Part shown: positions 42,852 through 51,239 of the stretch, piece after piece
Position numbering within the stretch: the first letter of the stretch is position 1
How the letters are laid out: each line of letters begins with the position of its first letter
Program-made: the position numbers and the translations under genes
From: Microbaculum marinum
GTDB taxonomy: Bacteria; Pseudomonadota; Alphaproteobacteria; Rhizobiales; Tepidamorphaceae
Direction: 5' to 3' (one strand)
NCBI RefSeq assembly: GCF_042646165.1
Contig: NZ_JBHRTC010000012.1
DNA: 64,000 bases
The notes under the pieces: generated by a model
Told to the model about the DNA's origin: nothing
The model's database searches: none
What the model saw: only the letters and a program-made list of their open reading frames with translations

Positions 42852-43880
42852 ATGAAGAAATTACTGGCAGTATCCGCCGTTGCACTGGGCGTTGGCTTTG
42901 CCGGAACGGCTCAGGCGGAACAATGGAACATGCAGTCGACGTATCCGGGCTCGCTGACGCAGCTCGGCACGCTCGGCAAGTACGTCGCCGAACGGCTCGC
43001 GATCGTCACCGACGGCGACGTCGAGCTGGTGTTCCAGGAGCCCGGCGCGCTCGTTCCGGCGCTCGAAGTGTTCGATGCCATTTCCTCGGGTGCGGTCGAG
43101 GCGGGATGGTCCACACCCGGCTACTGGGCCGGCAAGGTTCCCGCCCTTCAGCTCTTCGCCGCGGTCCCCTTCGGCCCGCAGGCCGGCGAGTATCTGGCGT
43201 GGCTGAAGTTCGGCGGCGGCAAGGAGCTGTTCGAGGAGATCTACCACAAGTACGGAATCCACGGCGTCCACTGCGGCGTCATCGCGCCGGAGGCATCCGG
43301 CTGGTTCCGCGAGGAGATCACCTCGACCGATGACCTGAAGGGCAAGAAGATGCGGTTCTTCGGTCTTGGCGCCAAGGTCATGGAGAAGATGGGCGTCTCC
43401 ACCCAGCTCCTGGCCGGCGGCGACATCTTCCCGGCGCTCGAGCTGGGTACGATCGACGCGACCGAGTTCTCGATGCCCGCCATCGACCTCAATCTCGGCT
43501 TCTACCAGGTCGCCAAGCATTACTATTTCCCCGGCTGGCATCAGCAGTCGACCCTGTTTGACCTGATGATCAACCTCGATCTGTGGGAAAGCCTCGACGA
43601 CGTCACCAAGGCGCGCATCGAGACCGTTTGCGATGCCGCCATCACCTACGGTCTGGCCGAGGGCGAGGCGATCCAGTTCGCGGCCCTGCAGGAGCTCGAG
43701 AAGAACGGCGTCAACATCCACGAATGGCCGCCGGAGATCCTCGCGGAGTTCGAGGCCGCCTGGGAAGAAGTCGTCGCCGAGCAGGTGGCCGCCGACGAGG
43801 ACTTCGCCAAGGCGTGGGACTCGCTGTCGTCCTTCCGCGAGAACTACAGCAAGTGGAAGGACCTCGGCTACCTGGACTGA
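42852..43880 (+). CDS. dctP: TRAP transporter solute-binding protein (TakP/2-oxoacid type)
   Basis: A 342-residue periplasmic binding protein with signal peptide LLAVSAVALGVGFAGTAQAE. It has the DctP long helix and binding segments of the TakP-like group: PEASGWFREEITSTDDLKGK, MRFFGLGAKVMEKMGVSTQL, GGDIFPALELGTIDATEFS and HYYFPGWHQ. That group binds 2-oxoacids, lactate or similar monocarboxylates, often with a cation. The Arg in KMRFF that usually holds the carboxylate is present. First gene of a dctPQM operon; a strong stem-loop follows the gene (43900-43927). Confidence 0.93.
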   Translation: MKKLLAVSAVALGVGFAGTAQAEQWNMQSTYPGSLTQLGTLGKYVAERLAIVTDGDVELVFQEPGALVPALEVFDAISSGAVEAGWSTPGYWAGKVPALQLFAAVPFGPQAGEYLAWLKFGGGKELFEEIYHKYGIHGVHCGVIAPEASGWFREEITSTDDLKGKKMRFFGLGAKVMEKMGVSTQLLAGGDIFPALELGTIDATEFSMPAIDLNLGFYQVAKHYYFPGWHQQSTLFDLMINLDLWESLDDVTKARIETVCDAAITYGLAEGEAIQFAALQELEKNGVNIHEWPPEILAEFEAAWEEVVAEQVAADEDFAKAWDSLSSFRENYSKWKDLGYLD

Positions 43881-43899
43881 TCAGGAAGCCTGAGTTCGC

Positions 43900-43927
43900 G
43901 GCACGGCCCCGCCCGCGGGGTCGTGCC
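43900..43927 (+). terminator. Intercistronic stem-loop after dctP
   Basis: GGCACGGCCCCG and CGGGGTCGTGCC form a 12-bp stem with one G-T pair and a 4-nt loop, in the 79-bp gap between dctP and dctQ. No T-run follows. Such hairpins after binding-protein genes usually protect the upstream mRNA or reduce read-through so that binding protein exceeds permease. Confidence 0.65.
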
Positions 43928-43959
43928 CCTTCCCACACCATCGGGCGGATCCTGAAAAC

Positions 43960-44985
43960 ATGGGCACTCTGAGCGCCGTCGTTGCCGCGCTGTCCGCCAT
44001 CGCCGTGGTGATGGCGCCATTCGGGCTCCACTGGATCGCGCTGATCGTCGGTTTCCTTGCGCTGTTCCTCGCCGCGCACCTCGGCGCCCGGCCGGGGTAC
44101 TTCCTCACCGCCGCGGCGCTGATGGCCGTCAGCGCCCCGCTGGACGATGCGTTCGAGATGTCCCGCATCGAACTGCGGCTGCTGGCGAAGGCGGCGGAAG
44201 ACGGCGATCTCGCCGCCGGCATCATCGTGCCCCTGCACGAGATCTCCGCCAGCATTGCCGGACTGCTGATCGTGATCTGCCTGGTGCTCACCGCGATTGC
44301 GATCGCCATTGCCGGACGATCGAGCCGGCGGCGGGGCAGTGCCGACGGCTGGGCCTTCTATCTGGGCGAGAGCGACGCGCTCGGCGACGGCGTCTCCTGG
44401 ATCGGCAAGGCGGCTTCCTTCCTCTACGTGCCGCTGATCGTCGTCATCATCTACGACGTGACCCAGCGCAAGGTGCTCGAGTTCGTGCCGACCTTCACCG
44501 AGACGGCCTGGTTCCACGCCTTCAATTCCAACAAGCTGCAGGAAGCCGAGTGGCACATGCACGCCATCCTGTTCCTGCTGTGCTTCGGGTTCGCCTACAT
44601 CAAGGATGCCCATGTCCGCATCGAGCTGGTGCGCGACAAGCTGGCGCCGCGCACGCGGGTCTGGATCGAACTGCTCGGCTGCATCTTCTTCCTCGTCGCC
44701 TACTGCTACGTCGTGATGCGCTTCGGCTACGACTTCGCCCAGAACTCGTTCAAGCTGATGGAGCAGTCTGCGGCGCAGACCGGGCTGCCGCTGCGCTTCA
44801 TCATCAAGTCGTTCCTTCCGTTCGGCTTCCTGGTCCTGGCGCTCGCCGGCGTCGCGGTGGCGGTCAAATGCGTCGTCTACCTGTTCGGGCCGGAGAGCCT
44901 CAGGAGAGCCTCGAGCTACTACGCGGGCACGCACCATGCCGACGTGCCGAAAGAGGCCGTGACGGTTTCATCGGCGAAGAACTGA
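43960..44985 (+). CDS. dctQ: TRAP transporter small permease with long N-terminal extension
   Basis: A 341-residue membrane protein, about twice the usual DctQ size. The last ~190 residues are the DctQ domain (SWIGKAASFLYVPLIVVIIYD, WHMHAILFLLCFGFAYIKDAHVRIELVRDKLAPRTRVWIEL). The first ~130 residues add about four more hydrophobic segments (VVAALSAIAVVMAPFGLHWIALIVGFLALF...). Long DctQ subunits are known in the mannitol/chloroaromatic TRAP subgroup. It pairs with DctM to drive Na+- or H+-coupled uptake. The gene is 79 bp after dctP and 11 bp before dctM. Confidence 0.9.
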   Translation: MGTLSAVVAALSAIAVVMAPFGLHWIALIVGFLALFLAAHLGARPGYFLTAAALMAVSAPLDDAFEMSRIELRLLAKAAEDGDLAAGIIVPLHEISASIAGLLIVICLVLTAIAIAIAGRSSRRRGSADGWAFYLGESDALGDGVSWIGKAASFLYVPLIVVIIYDVTQRKVLEFVPTFTETAWFHAFNSNKLQEAEWHMHAILFLLCFGFAYIKDAHVRIELVRDKLAPRTRVWIELLGCIFFLVAYCYVVMRFGYDFAQNSFKLMEQSAAQTGLPLRFIIKSFLPFGFLVLALAGVAVAVKCVVYLFGPESLRRASSYYAGTHHADVPKEAVTVSSAKN

Positions 44986-44996
44986 GGCGGGCGTTC

Positions 44997-46379
44997 ATGG
45001 ACATTTTCGTCGAGTTCCTGCCGCTGTGGATGTTCTTCGCGCTGGCGGTGCTGCTGTTCACCGGGTATCCGGTCGCCTTCATCCTCGGCGGCGTCGGTCT
45101 CGCCTTCGCCCTGATCGGCGACATCTTCGGGGTGTTCCGCCTTCAGCAGCTCGCCCTGATCCCGCTGCGGATCTACGGCGGCACGATGGAAAGCCCCGTC
45201 CTGGTGGCGATCCCGATGTTCATCTTCATGGGCACGATGCTGGAGAAGTCGGGCGTCGCCAAGGACCTGCTGCACGCCCTGCAGGTGCTGCTGCGCCGGG
45301 TGCCGGGCGGGCTTGCCCTGTCGGTGACGCTGATGGGCACGATCATGGCCGCGACCACCGGCATCATCGGGGCCTCGGTCGTGATGATGACCCTGCTGGC
45401 CCTGCCGGTGATGCTGGAGCGCAACTACAACCTGCCGCTCGCCACCGGCACGATCGCCTCGTCGGGCACGCTCGGCATCCTGATACCGCCATCGATCATG
45501 CTGGTCATCATGGCGGACCTGCTTTCGGTGCCGGTCGGCACGGTGTTCGTGGGAGCGATCGTGCCGGGCCTGCTGCTGGCGCTGCTCTACGCGATCTACA
45601 TCTGGACCCTGTGCCATTTCAAACCGGACCTGGCACCGCCGCTGCCCGACGACATAGGGCCTGCCGGACGCATCGAGTTCTGGGGCATGGTGCTCAAGAG
45701 CTTCGTCCCGCCGGTCGTGCTCATCGTGCTCGTGCTCGGCTCGATCTTCGGCGGCTTCGCCACGCCGACGGAGGCAGCCGGCGTCGGTGCAGGCGGCGCC
45801 ATCCTGCTGGCCGCCCTCAACAGGGCCCTTACCTGGCAGGTGTTCGTGGAGGTCTGCCAGCGCTCGGCCCTCACCGGCGGCATGCTGTTCGGGATATTCG
45901 TCGGCGCCACCTGCTTCTCGTTCATCTTCCGGACGCTCGGCGGCGAGCACCTGATCATCGAGTTCATCCAGGCGACCGGCGTCGGGCCCTGGAGCATCCT
46001 GCTCGTGCTGATGCTGATGATCTTCCTGCTCGGCTTCTTCTTCGACTGGATCGAAATCACCCTGATCGTGCTGCCGGTGTTTGCGCCAATCGTCGGCCTG
46101 CTCGACTTCGGCGGCCATGTCGGCGAGTGGGAAGGCGTCAGCCGGGCCAACATCATCTGGTTCCTGGTGCTGGCTGCGGTGAACCTGCAGACCTCGTTCC
46201 TGACCCCGCCGTTCGGCTTCGCGCTGTTCTACATGAAGGGGGTGGCGCCGCCGGGGGTCACGATCCAGCACATCTATCGCGGCATTGTGCCGTTCGTGCT
46301 CCTGCAACTCCTCGGTCTGGGACTGTGCATCCTGTTCCCGGCGCTGGTGCTCTGGCTGCCGAGCTATCTCCTCGGCTGA
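44997..46379 (+). CDS. dctM: TRAP transporter large permease
   Basis: A 460-residue permease with about 12-13 helices. Typical DctM stretches are PVAFILGGVGLAFALIGDIF, AIPMFIFMGTMLEKSGVAKD, GTLGILIPPSIMLVIMADLL, FATPTEAAGVGAGGAILLAA and LQTSFLTPPFGFALFYMKGV. These form the elevator-type transport core. The ATG at 44997 is 11 bp after the dctQ stop. It completes the dctPQM set; with the upstream amidase, uptake of an amide-derived or oxo-acid substrate is the best guess. Confidence 0.95.
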   Translation: MDIFVEFLPLWMFFALAVLLFTGYPVAFILGGVGLAFALIGDIFGVFRLQQLALIPLRIYGGTMESPVLVAIPMFIFMGTMLEKSGVAKDLLHALQVLLRRVPGGLALSVTLMGTIMAATTGIIGASVVMMTLLALPVMLERNYNLPLATGTIASSGTLGILIPPSIMLVIMADLLSVPVGTVFVGAIVPGLLLALLYAIYIWTLCHFKPDLAPPLPDDIGPAGRIEFWGMVLKSFVPPVVLIVLVLGSIFGGFATPTEAAGVGAGGAILLAALNRALTWQVFVEVCQRSALTGGMLFGIFVGATCFSFIFRTLGGEHLIIEFIQATGVGPWSILLVLMLMIFLLGFFFDWIEITLIVLPVFAPIVGLLDFGGHVGEWEGVSRANIIWFLVLAAVNLQTSFLTPPFGFALFYMKGVAPPGVTIQHIYRGIVPFVLLQLLGLGLCILFPALVLWLPSYLLG

Positions 46380-46464
46380 CTCCTGTCGGTACCGGATTGG
46401 GGGTTGCCACGGCCAACCGCTCGTTTAGGGTCGCCGCCGCTTTCCACTGATTGCGGCGGAGCTG

Positions 46465-47802
46465 ATGGACGAGACGGCGGAACAGGGCGGTTCGCGGGTG
46501 GCGGACCGGCGCGTGCCCTTCGAACTGCATCCCTTGCGAGACGACATCGTCGGCGAAGTGCATGCCCGGCCGTTCCGGGCCGCGGAGGCGCCGCGCGTCT
46601 TCCATCACATGGCGTTCCAATCGTGGACCGGGCCGTCGGCGGCCGGCGGCACCGACGCTGGCTCCGGCGACGATTTCGAGCAGCTCGTCCGCTTCTGCAA
46701 GGCGCACGGCGCGCCGCCGCCCGCACCCGGCGCGCGCCACCACGTCGTCAGTCTCGGCGGGGCCGAACTCAGCTGGGAACGCCACACCGAATTCACCACG
46801 ATGACGCTGTCGGTGGCGCCGCCCCCGGACGATCCCTTCGCGGCGCCGAACATCTCCTCGCTCGCCGCCTTCCTGCCGAAACCGCCGGGGCCGCTGATCG
46901 TTTCGACGCGGGTCGCGCTGGTCCCCCTGGCGGACGAACTGCCGGATCTGGCGGCCTTCGATCCGTCCAGCCTGTGCGTGTCGCGGGTCGACGGCGGGGC
47001 GATCGTGGCGACCGACTTCCGGCCCGACCGATCGGGCTTCACGCGCATCCTCGTCGCCTCCAGGTCTCTTTCGGCGGCGCGGGCCGGCGCTCTCGTCCAG
47101 CGGCTCCTGGAAGTGGAGACCTACCGGACCCTGGCGCTGCTCGGCCTGCCGGAGGCGCAGCGGATCCGGCCGATCGTCGACAGCATCGAGACCCAGTTGC
47201 TGAGCCTGACGCTGCGCATGAGGGACGGTACGGGCCTCGACCTGAGCCGCGAACTCCTCGACCGGCTGGTCTCGCTGGCAGCCGAGGTAGAGGCGGAGTC
47301 GGTGGGCGCCACCTATCGTTTCGGCGCGACGCGGGCCTACTGGGAACTGGTCGGCCAGCGCCTGTTGTCGATCCACGAGGAGCGCGTCCAGGGGTTCGAC
47401 TCGATCGAGGGCTTCCTGGCGCGCCGGCTGAAGCCGGCACTGCGGACCTGCGAGTCCGTCGAACGGCGGCTATCGGACCTGGCGGCCAAGCTCGCCAGGA
47501 CGGCGAACCTGCTGCGCACCCGCGTCGACATCGAACTGGAGAGCCAGAACCGCGACCTCTTGGACTCGATGAACCGCCGCGCGCGCCTGCAGCTGCGGCT
47601 CCAGCGGACGGTGGAGGGCCTGTCGGTCGCAGCCGTCAGCTACTACGTCGTCGGCCTGATCGGCTATCTGTTGAGAGGCGGCGAGACGGCGTTGGACCTG
47701 CCATTCGATCCGGCCGTGGCAACGGCGGTCGCCGTGCCTTTCGTCGTGGTGGTGATCTGGGCGCTGGTGCGCCGCATCCGGCGCGGTCACGCGGACGAGT
47801 AG
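46465..47802 (+). CDS. DUF3422 family membrane-anchored protein
   Basis: A 445-residue protein of the DUF3422 family: N-terminal ELHPLRDDIVGEVHARPF, ELSWERHTEFTTMTL and RILVASRSLSAARAGALVQR, then a long helical region (RLLSIHEERVQGFDSIEGFL, LQLRLQRTVEGLSVAAVSYY) and two C-terminal transmembrane helices (YYVVGLIGYLLRG and VAVPFVVVVIWALV). The soluble part faces the cytoplasm and the tail is anchored in the membrane. The function is unknown; an egtB- or CorA-like comparison for the tail is only structural guesswork. Stands alone; its stop abuts that of the convergent cytochrome gene. Confidence 0.9.
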   Translation: MDETAEQGGSRVADRRVPFELHPLRDDIVGEVHARPFRAAEAPRVFHHMAFQSWTGPSAAGGTDAGSGDDFEQLVRFCKAHGAPPPAPGARHHVVSLGGAELSWERHTEFTTMTLSVAPPPDDPFAAPNISSLAAFLPKPPGPLIVSTRVALVPLADELPDLAAFDPSSLCVSRVDGGAIVATDFRPDRSGFTRILVASRSLSAARAGALVQRLLEVETYRTLALLGLPEAQRIRPIVDSIETQLLSLTLRMRDGTGLDLSRELLDRLVSLAAEVEAESVGATYRFGATRAYWELVGQRLLSIHEERVQGFDSIEGFLARRLKPALRTCESVERRLSDLAAKLARTANLLRTRVDIELESQNRDLLDSMNRRARLQLRLQRTVEGLSVAAVSYYVVGLIGYLLRGGETALDLPFDPAVATAVAVPFVVVVIWALVRRIRRGHADE

Positions 47803-48228
47803 CTAGCGAAATGTCCGCGAATTGGGGGCGTCGTCGAACTTCAGCGTCTTCAGGTAGGCGATGAGATCCTGGCGCTGTTCCGCGTCGGCCATGCCGGAGA
47901 ACGCCATCTTGGTGCCCCGCAGGAAGGCCCGCGGGTTTTCGATGTAGCCGTCCAGGTTTTCCACGGTCCAGACGAAACCCTCGGAACCGGCTTCGCGCAT
48001 CCCCGCCGAGTAGGAGTATCCCGACCGGGTCGCCGCGCGCCGGCCGACGATGTTGTTGAGTATGGGACCGACCCGGTTGCGGGCGTCCGGGCCGATCTCG
48101 TGACAGGCGTTGCAGAGGCGAAACAGGTCCTGACCGTTGCCGGCATCGCCGGCGGCGCGGCTTGGCAGCCCCCAGATCGCGAAAACCGCGAACAGCCCCG
48201 CAAACAACATGACGCAAAGTATCTTCAT
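47803..48228 (-). CDS. Periplasmic class I c-type cytochrome
   Basis: A 141-residue exported protein with signal peptide or anchor (LCVMLFAGLFAVFAIWGLPSRA) and one heme c site C39-NA-C42-H43 (FRLCNACHEIG). Later GPILNNIVGRRAATRSGYSY and the distal Met in FLRGTKMAFSGM are typical of cytochrome c2/c550-like electron carriers. I start at the ATG at 48228 rather than the longer frame at 48267 because the signal peptide begins there. Electron partner unknown; GlcDEF does not need it directly. Confidence 0.92.
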   Translation of the reverse strand: MKILCVMLFAGLFAVFAIWGLPSRAAGDAGNGQDLFRLCNACHEIGPDARNRVGPILNNIVGRRAATRSGYSYSAGMREAGSEGFVWTVENLDGYIENPRAFLRGTKMAFSGMADAEQRQDLIAYLKTLKFDDAPNSRTFR

Positions 48229-48309
48229 CGGTCGAAACGGTACCCGAAACCCATGCGGAACGCCCAAATATCTATACGAAGCGCCGGGTCGGGCCGCAAC
48301 CGCACGCCT

Positions 48310-49263
48310 TCAGGCCGCGACCGGGTTGCCGGCCGGCCCGTCCGGAGCGTCGAAGGCGAGGTCGAGCCCCTTGTCCCAATACGGCTCGGGTCCAAACAGG
48401 TCGGCAAGGAAGTCGATGAACACGCGGACCCGAGCCGGCAGGAAGCGGCGGCTCGGATAGACGGCATAGACAGCGACCCGCCGCGACTCCCTGTATTGCG
48501 GCAGCACGATCCTCAGCTTGCCGCTCTGCAGCGCCGGTCCGACGTCCCAGGTCGAGCGCAGCGCGATACCGAGACCGGCGATCACTCCCTCGCGCACGAC
48601 CTCGCTCGAGTTGGTCTGGAGATTTCCGGCGACCCGCATGGACGTGGCTCCTTCCGGCCCCTCGAGCTGCCAGACGTCCTGGTGGGTGGCGAAGATGCAG
48701 TTGTGGCGGCTGAGTTCGCCCAGCGTCTTCGGCGTGCCTTCCCGTTCCAGGTAGGCTGGCGAGGCGCAGATCACCCGGTGATTGGGCGCCAGCCGCCGGG
48801 CGATCAGGCTGGAATTCTCGAGCGCCGCGATGCGCACCGCCAGATCGAAGCCGTCGCCGACGATGTCGACGAAGCGGTCGTTGAGCATCAGGCTCAGCTT
48901 CAGATCGGGATAGAGAGTTGCGAACTTGCCCAGGTAGGGCGCGATGTGCATCCGCCCGAAGGAGGTCGGTGCAGCGATCTTCAGGGTGCCGCGGGGCGCC
49001 GTGTTGCGGCGGGTGACGAAGGATTCCGCCTCTTCGATCGACGCCAGGATGCCGATGACGCGCTCGTAGTAGCCCTGGCCGTCCTCGGTCAGGGCGATCT
49101 GGCGGGTGGTCCGCTGCAGCAGCCGTGCGCCCAGGCGCTCCTCCAGCCGACGGATGCGCTTGGAGATGACAGCCGGTGACAGGCCCATTTCCCGTCCGGC
49201 ACCCGACATGCTGCCGGCCGTCACGACCCGGGCAAAGATCTCCATATCCGTGAGATCGGCCAT
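48310..49263 (-). CDS. LysR-family regulator divergent from glcD
   Basis: A 317-residue LysR regulator: HTH TDMEIFARVVTAGSMSGAGR and SPAVISKRIRRLEERLG, then an effector domain (LKIAAPTSFGRMHIAPYLGKF). This is the CrgA/DmlR-like branch, often divergent from catabolic operons. The ATG at 49263 follows GGGAGGAGGG. It faces away from glcD with 143 bp between them, and that gap has an AACAA/TTGTT dyad and a promoter-like sequence, so control of glcDEF by glycolate or a related acid is likely (inference). Confidence 0.9.
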   Translation of the reverse strand: MADLTDMEIFARVVTAGSMSGAGREMGLSPAVISKRIRRLEERLGARLLQRTTRQIALTEDGQGYYERVIGILASIEEAESFVTRRNTAPRGTLKIAAPTSFGRMHIAPYLGKFATLYPDLKLSLMLNDRFVDIVGDGFDLAVRIAALENSSLIARRLAPNHRVICASPAYLEREGTPKTLGELSRHNCIFATHQDVWQLEGPEGATSMRVAGNLQTNSSEVVREGVIAGLGIALRSTWDVGPALQSGKLRIVLPQYRESRRVAVYAVYPSRRFLPARVRVFIDFLADLFGPEPYWDKGLDLAFDAPDGPAGNPVAA

Positions 49264-49295
49264 TTCATCCCTCCTCCCTGACTTTCCATGAGGGA

Positions 49296-49335
49296 AACAA
49301 TCCTTGTTGACTTTTAACCTTGAGAGTAAGGGATA
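49296..49335 (+). promoter_or_regulatory. Candidate glcD promoter with LysR-type dyad
   Basis: AACAA-TCC-TTGTT (49296-49308) is a perfect dyad that overlaps a TTGACT -35-like box (49307-49312), with GGGATA 17 bp later (49330-49335) as a weak -10. The arrangement fits a LysR protein binding at the -35 of glcD. Proposed only from pattern. Confidence 0.35.
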
Positions 49336-49406
49336 CCGTGACAAACTACGTCAAGTGAAAAGATTGCGTGTCAGCTCGCGCGAGTCGCGGAAGCAGGGAG
49401 GAGAAG

Positions 49407-50855
49407 ATGTCGGGCCTTGCGCTGCCGGAGGTGAATCCGGCCGTTCTGGACAAGCGCGACCGGATCGTCGCTGCGCTGGCGGCCATTGTCGGCGCGCGGT
49501 GGGTGATATCAGAGCACGACGAGCTTCGCGCATACGAGACCGATGCGCTGACCGCCTACCGGCAGGTGCCGCTCGCGGTGGTGCTGCCGGGCAATACGGC
49601 CGAGGTGAGCCGGGTCCTCGCATGCCTGAACGAGGAGGGAGTCAAGGTGATCGGCCGTGGCGCGGGCACCTCGCTTGCCGGCGGCGCCCTGCCGCTTACA
49701 GACGCCGTCGTGGTCGGCGTCTCGAGAATGAACCGCGCGCTTCACGTCGATACCTTCAACCGCACGATCCGCGTGGAGGCCGGCATCACCAACCTTGCCG
49801 TCTCCGGCGCCGTCGACCATCTGGGCTTCTTCTATGCGCCGGATCCCTCGAGCCAGCTCGCCTGCACGATCGCCGGCAATGTCGGAATGAATTCCGGCGG
49901 GGCCCACTGCCTGAAATACGGCGTCACCACCAACAACCTGCTGGGCCTGACCGTCGTGCTGATGGACGGCACGGTGATCGAACTGGGCGGCGATCATCTG
50001 GATTCACCGGGCTACGACCTGCTTGGCCTGCTGACCGGATCGGAGGGCCAGCTCGGCCTCGTTACCGAGGCGACGCTGCGCATCCTGCCGAAGGCCGAAG
50101 GCGCCCGTCCCGTCCTGCTGGGCTTCAATTCCAGCGCCGACGCCGGCGCCTGCGTTTCCGAGATCATCGCCAGGGGGATGCTGCCCGTCGCGATCGAATT
50201 CATGGACAGGCCGGCGATCCACATCTGCGAGGACTTCGCCGAGGCCGGCTACCCGCTCGACGTCGAGGCGATGCTGATCATCGAGGTCGAGGGATCGCCG
50301 GCGGAGATCAACGAGCAACTGGAAAACATCATCGCGGTCGCCCGTCGCAACGGCGCCGTCCATGTCCGCGAGGCCAAGACCCCGGCTGCCGCCGCCGCAA
50401 TCTGGAAAGGCCGCAAGTCCGCCTTCGGCGCGATGGGCCGAATTTCCGACTACATGTGCATGGACGGCACGATCCCGACGGGGCGCCTGCCGGAGGTGCT
50501 CGTCAAGATCTCCGAGATCTGCCAGGGATACGGCCTCGGCGTCGCCAACATCTTCCACGCCGGCGACGGCAACCTGCATCCGCTGGTGCTCTACGACGTC
50601 AACGATCCCGAGCAACTCCACAAGGCCGAGGCCTGCGGCGCCGACATCCTGAAGCTCTGCGTCGAGGTCGGCGGCTGCCTGACCGGCGAGCACGGCGTCG
50701 GCATCGAGAAGCGCGACCTGATGGTGCACCAGTTCAACGCCACCGACCTCACCCAGCAGATGCGCATCAAATCCGTGTTCGACCCGCAATGGCTGCTCAA
50801 TCCCGCCAAGGTCTTCCCGCTGGAGGGAAGGCCGGAACCGGCGCGCGTGGTCTGA
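49407..50855 (+). CDS. glcD: Glycolate oxidase subunit GlcD
   Basis: A 482-residue FAD-linked oxidase of the PCMH/VAO type. The FAD-binding domain shows VIGRGAGTSLAGGALPLTDA and DPSSQLACTIAGNVGMNSGG; the C-terminal cap has NIFHAGDGNLHPLVLYD, the flavin/metal His motif, and GEHGVGIEKRDLM. GlcD is the catalytic flavin subunit oxidising glycolate (or D-lactate) to glyoxylate. GGGAGGAG lies just before the ATG at 49407. The next subunit gene glcE lies 384 bp downstream, unusually far, because a repeat element is in between. Confidence 0.94.
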   Translation: MSGLALPEVNPAVLDKRDRIVAALAAIVGARWVISEHDELRAYETDALTAYRQVPLAVVLPGNTAEVSRVLACLNEEGVKVIGRGAGTSLAGGALPLTDAVVVGVSRMNRALHVDTFNRTIRVEAGITNLAVSGAVDHLGFFYAPDPSSQLACTIAGNVGMNSGGAHCLKYGVTTNNLLGLTVVLMDGTVIELGGDHLDSPGYDLLGLLTGSEGQLGLVTEATLRILPKAEGARPVLLGFNSSADAGACVSEIIARGMLPVAIEFMDRPAIHICEDFAEAGYPLDVEAMLIIEVEGSPAEINEQLENIIAVARRNGAVHVREAKTPAAAAAIWKGRKSAFGAMGRISDYMCMDGTIPTGRLPEVLVKISEICQGYGLGVANIFHAGDGNLHPLVLYDVNDPEQLHKAEACGADILKLCVEVGGCLTGEHGVGIEKRDLMVHQFNATDLTQQMRIKSVFDPQWLLNPAKVFPLEGRPEPARVV

Positions 50856-50962
50856 GTCGGCGGGTGCGAAGATGAGGTTCGGCGCGATGCGGGCGAGCGA
50901 CGGTGCAGGACCAGGGGCGTGCAGTGTGCGAAAGCGCCGCTTTCGCCGCCGCTTCGCGGCGT

Positions 50963-51133
50963 ACCCCCCTCTCCATCTCTCCCCCACAAGGGGGGAGAGG
51001 GGAGCAAGCGGGTTGTCGTCGCACTTGTCCTCAGCTCCATTGCCGCGCAGCAACCGCTGTATTTGCCGCTTTGACGGATCGGCACCGCAAGGTGCTCTCT
51101 CCCCCCTTGTGGGGGAGAGATGGAGAGGGGGGT
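50963..51133. repeat. Composite inverted-repeat element, copy B (between glcD and glcE)
   Basis: Arms at 50963-50999 and 51097-51133 are exact 37-bp inverted copies and differ from copy A (3463-3632) at only one or two positions (ATCTC for AACTC). The enclosed spacer is 97 bp against 96 bp in copy A. Outside are degenerate, oppositely oriented copies of the 78-bp repeat (50927-50962 and 51137-51197). The whole 384-bp gap holds no gene. It interrupts an otherwise tight glcDEF operon and would form a long RNA hairpin in the transcript. Confidence 0.85.
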
Positions 51134-51239
51134 ACGGAGCGGTCTGCGATAGCGGACGAAACGCGCAGCGTTTAGAGCGACAAGCGCGTGAGCGCTTCCA
51201 CCGGCATCGCGCGTGCGCAGCCGCCACGGACATCGCGCC

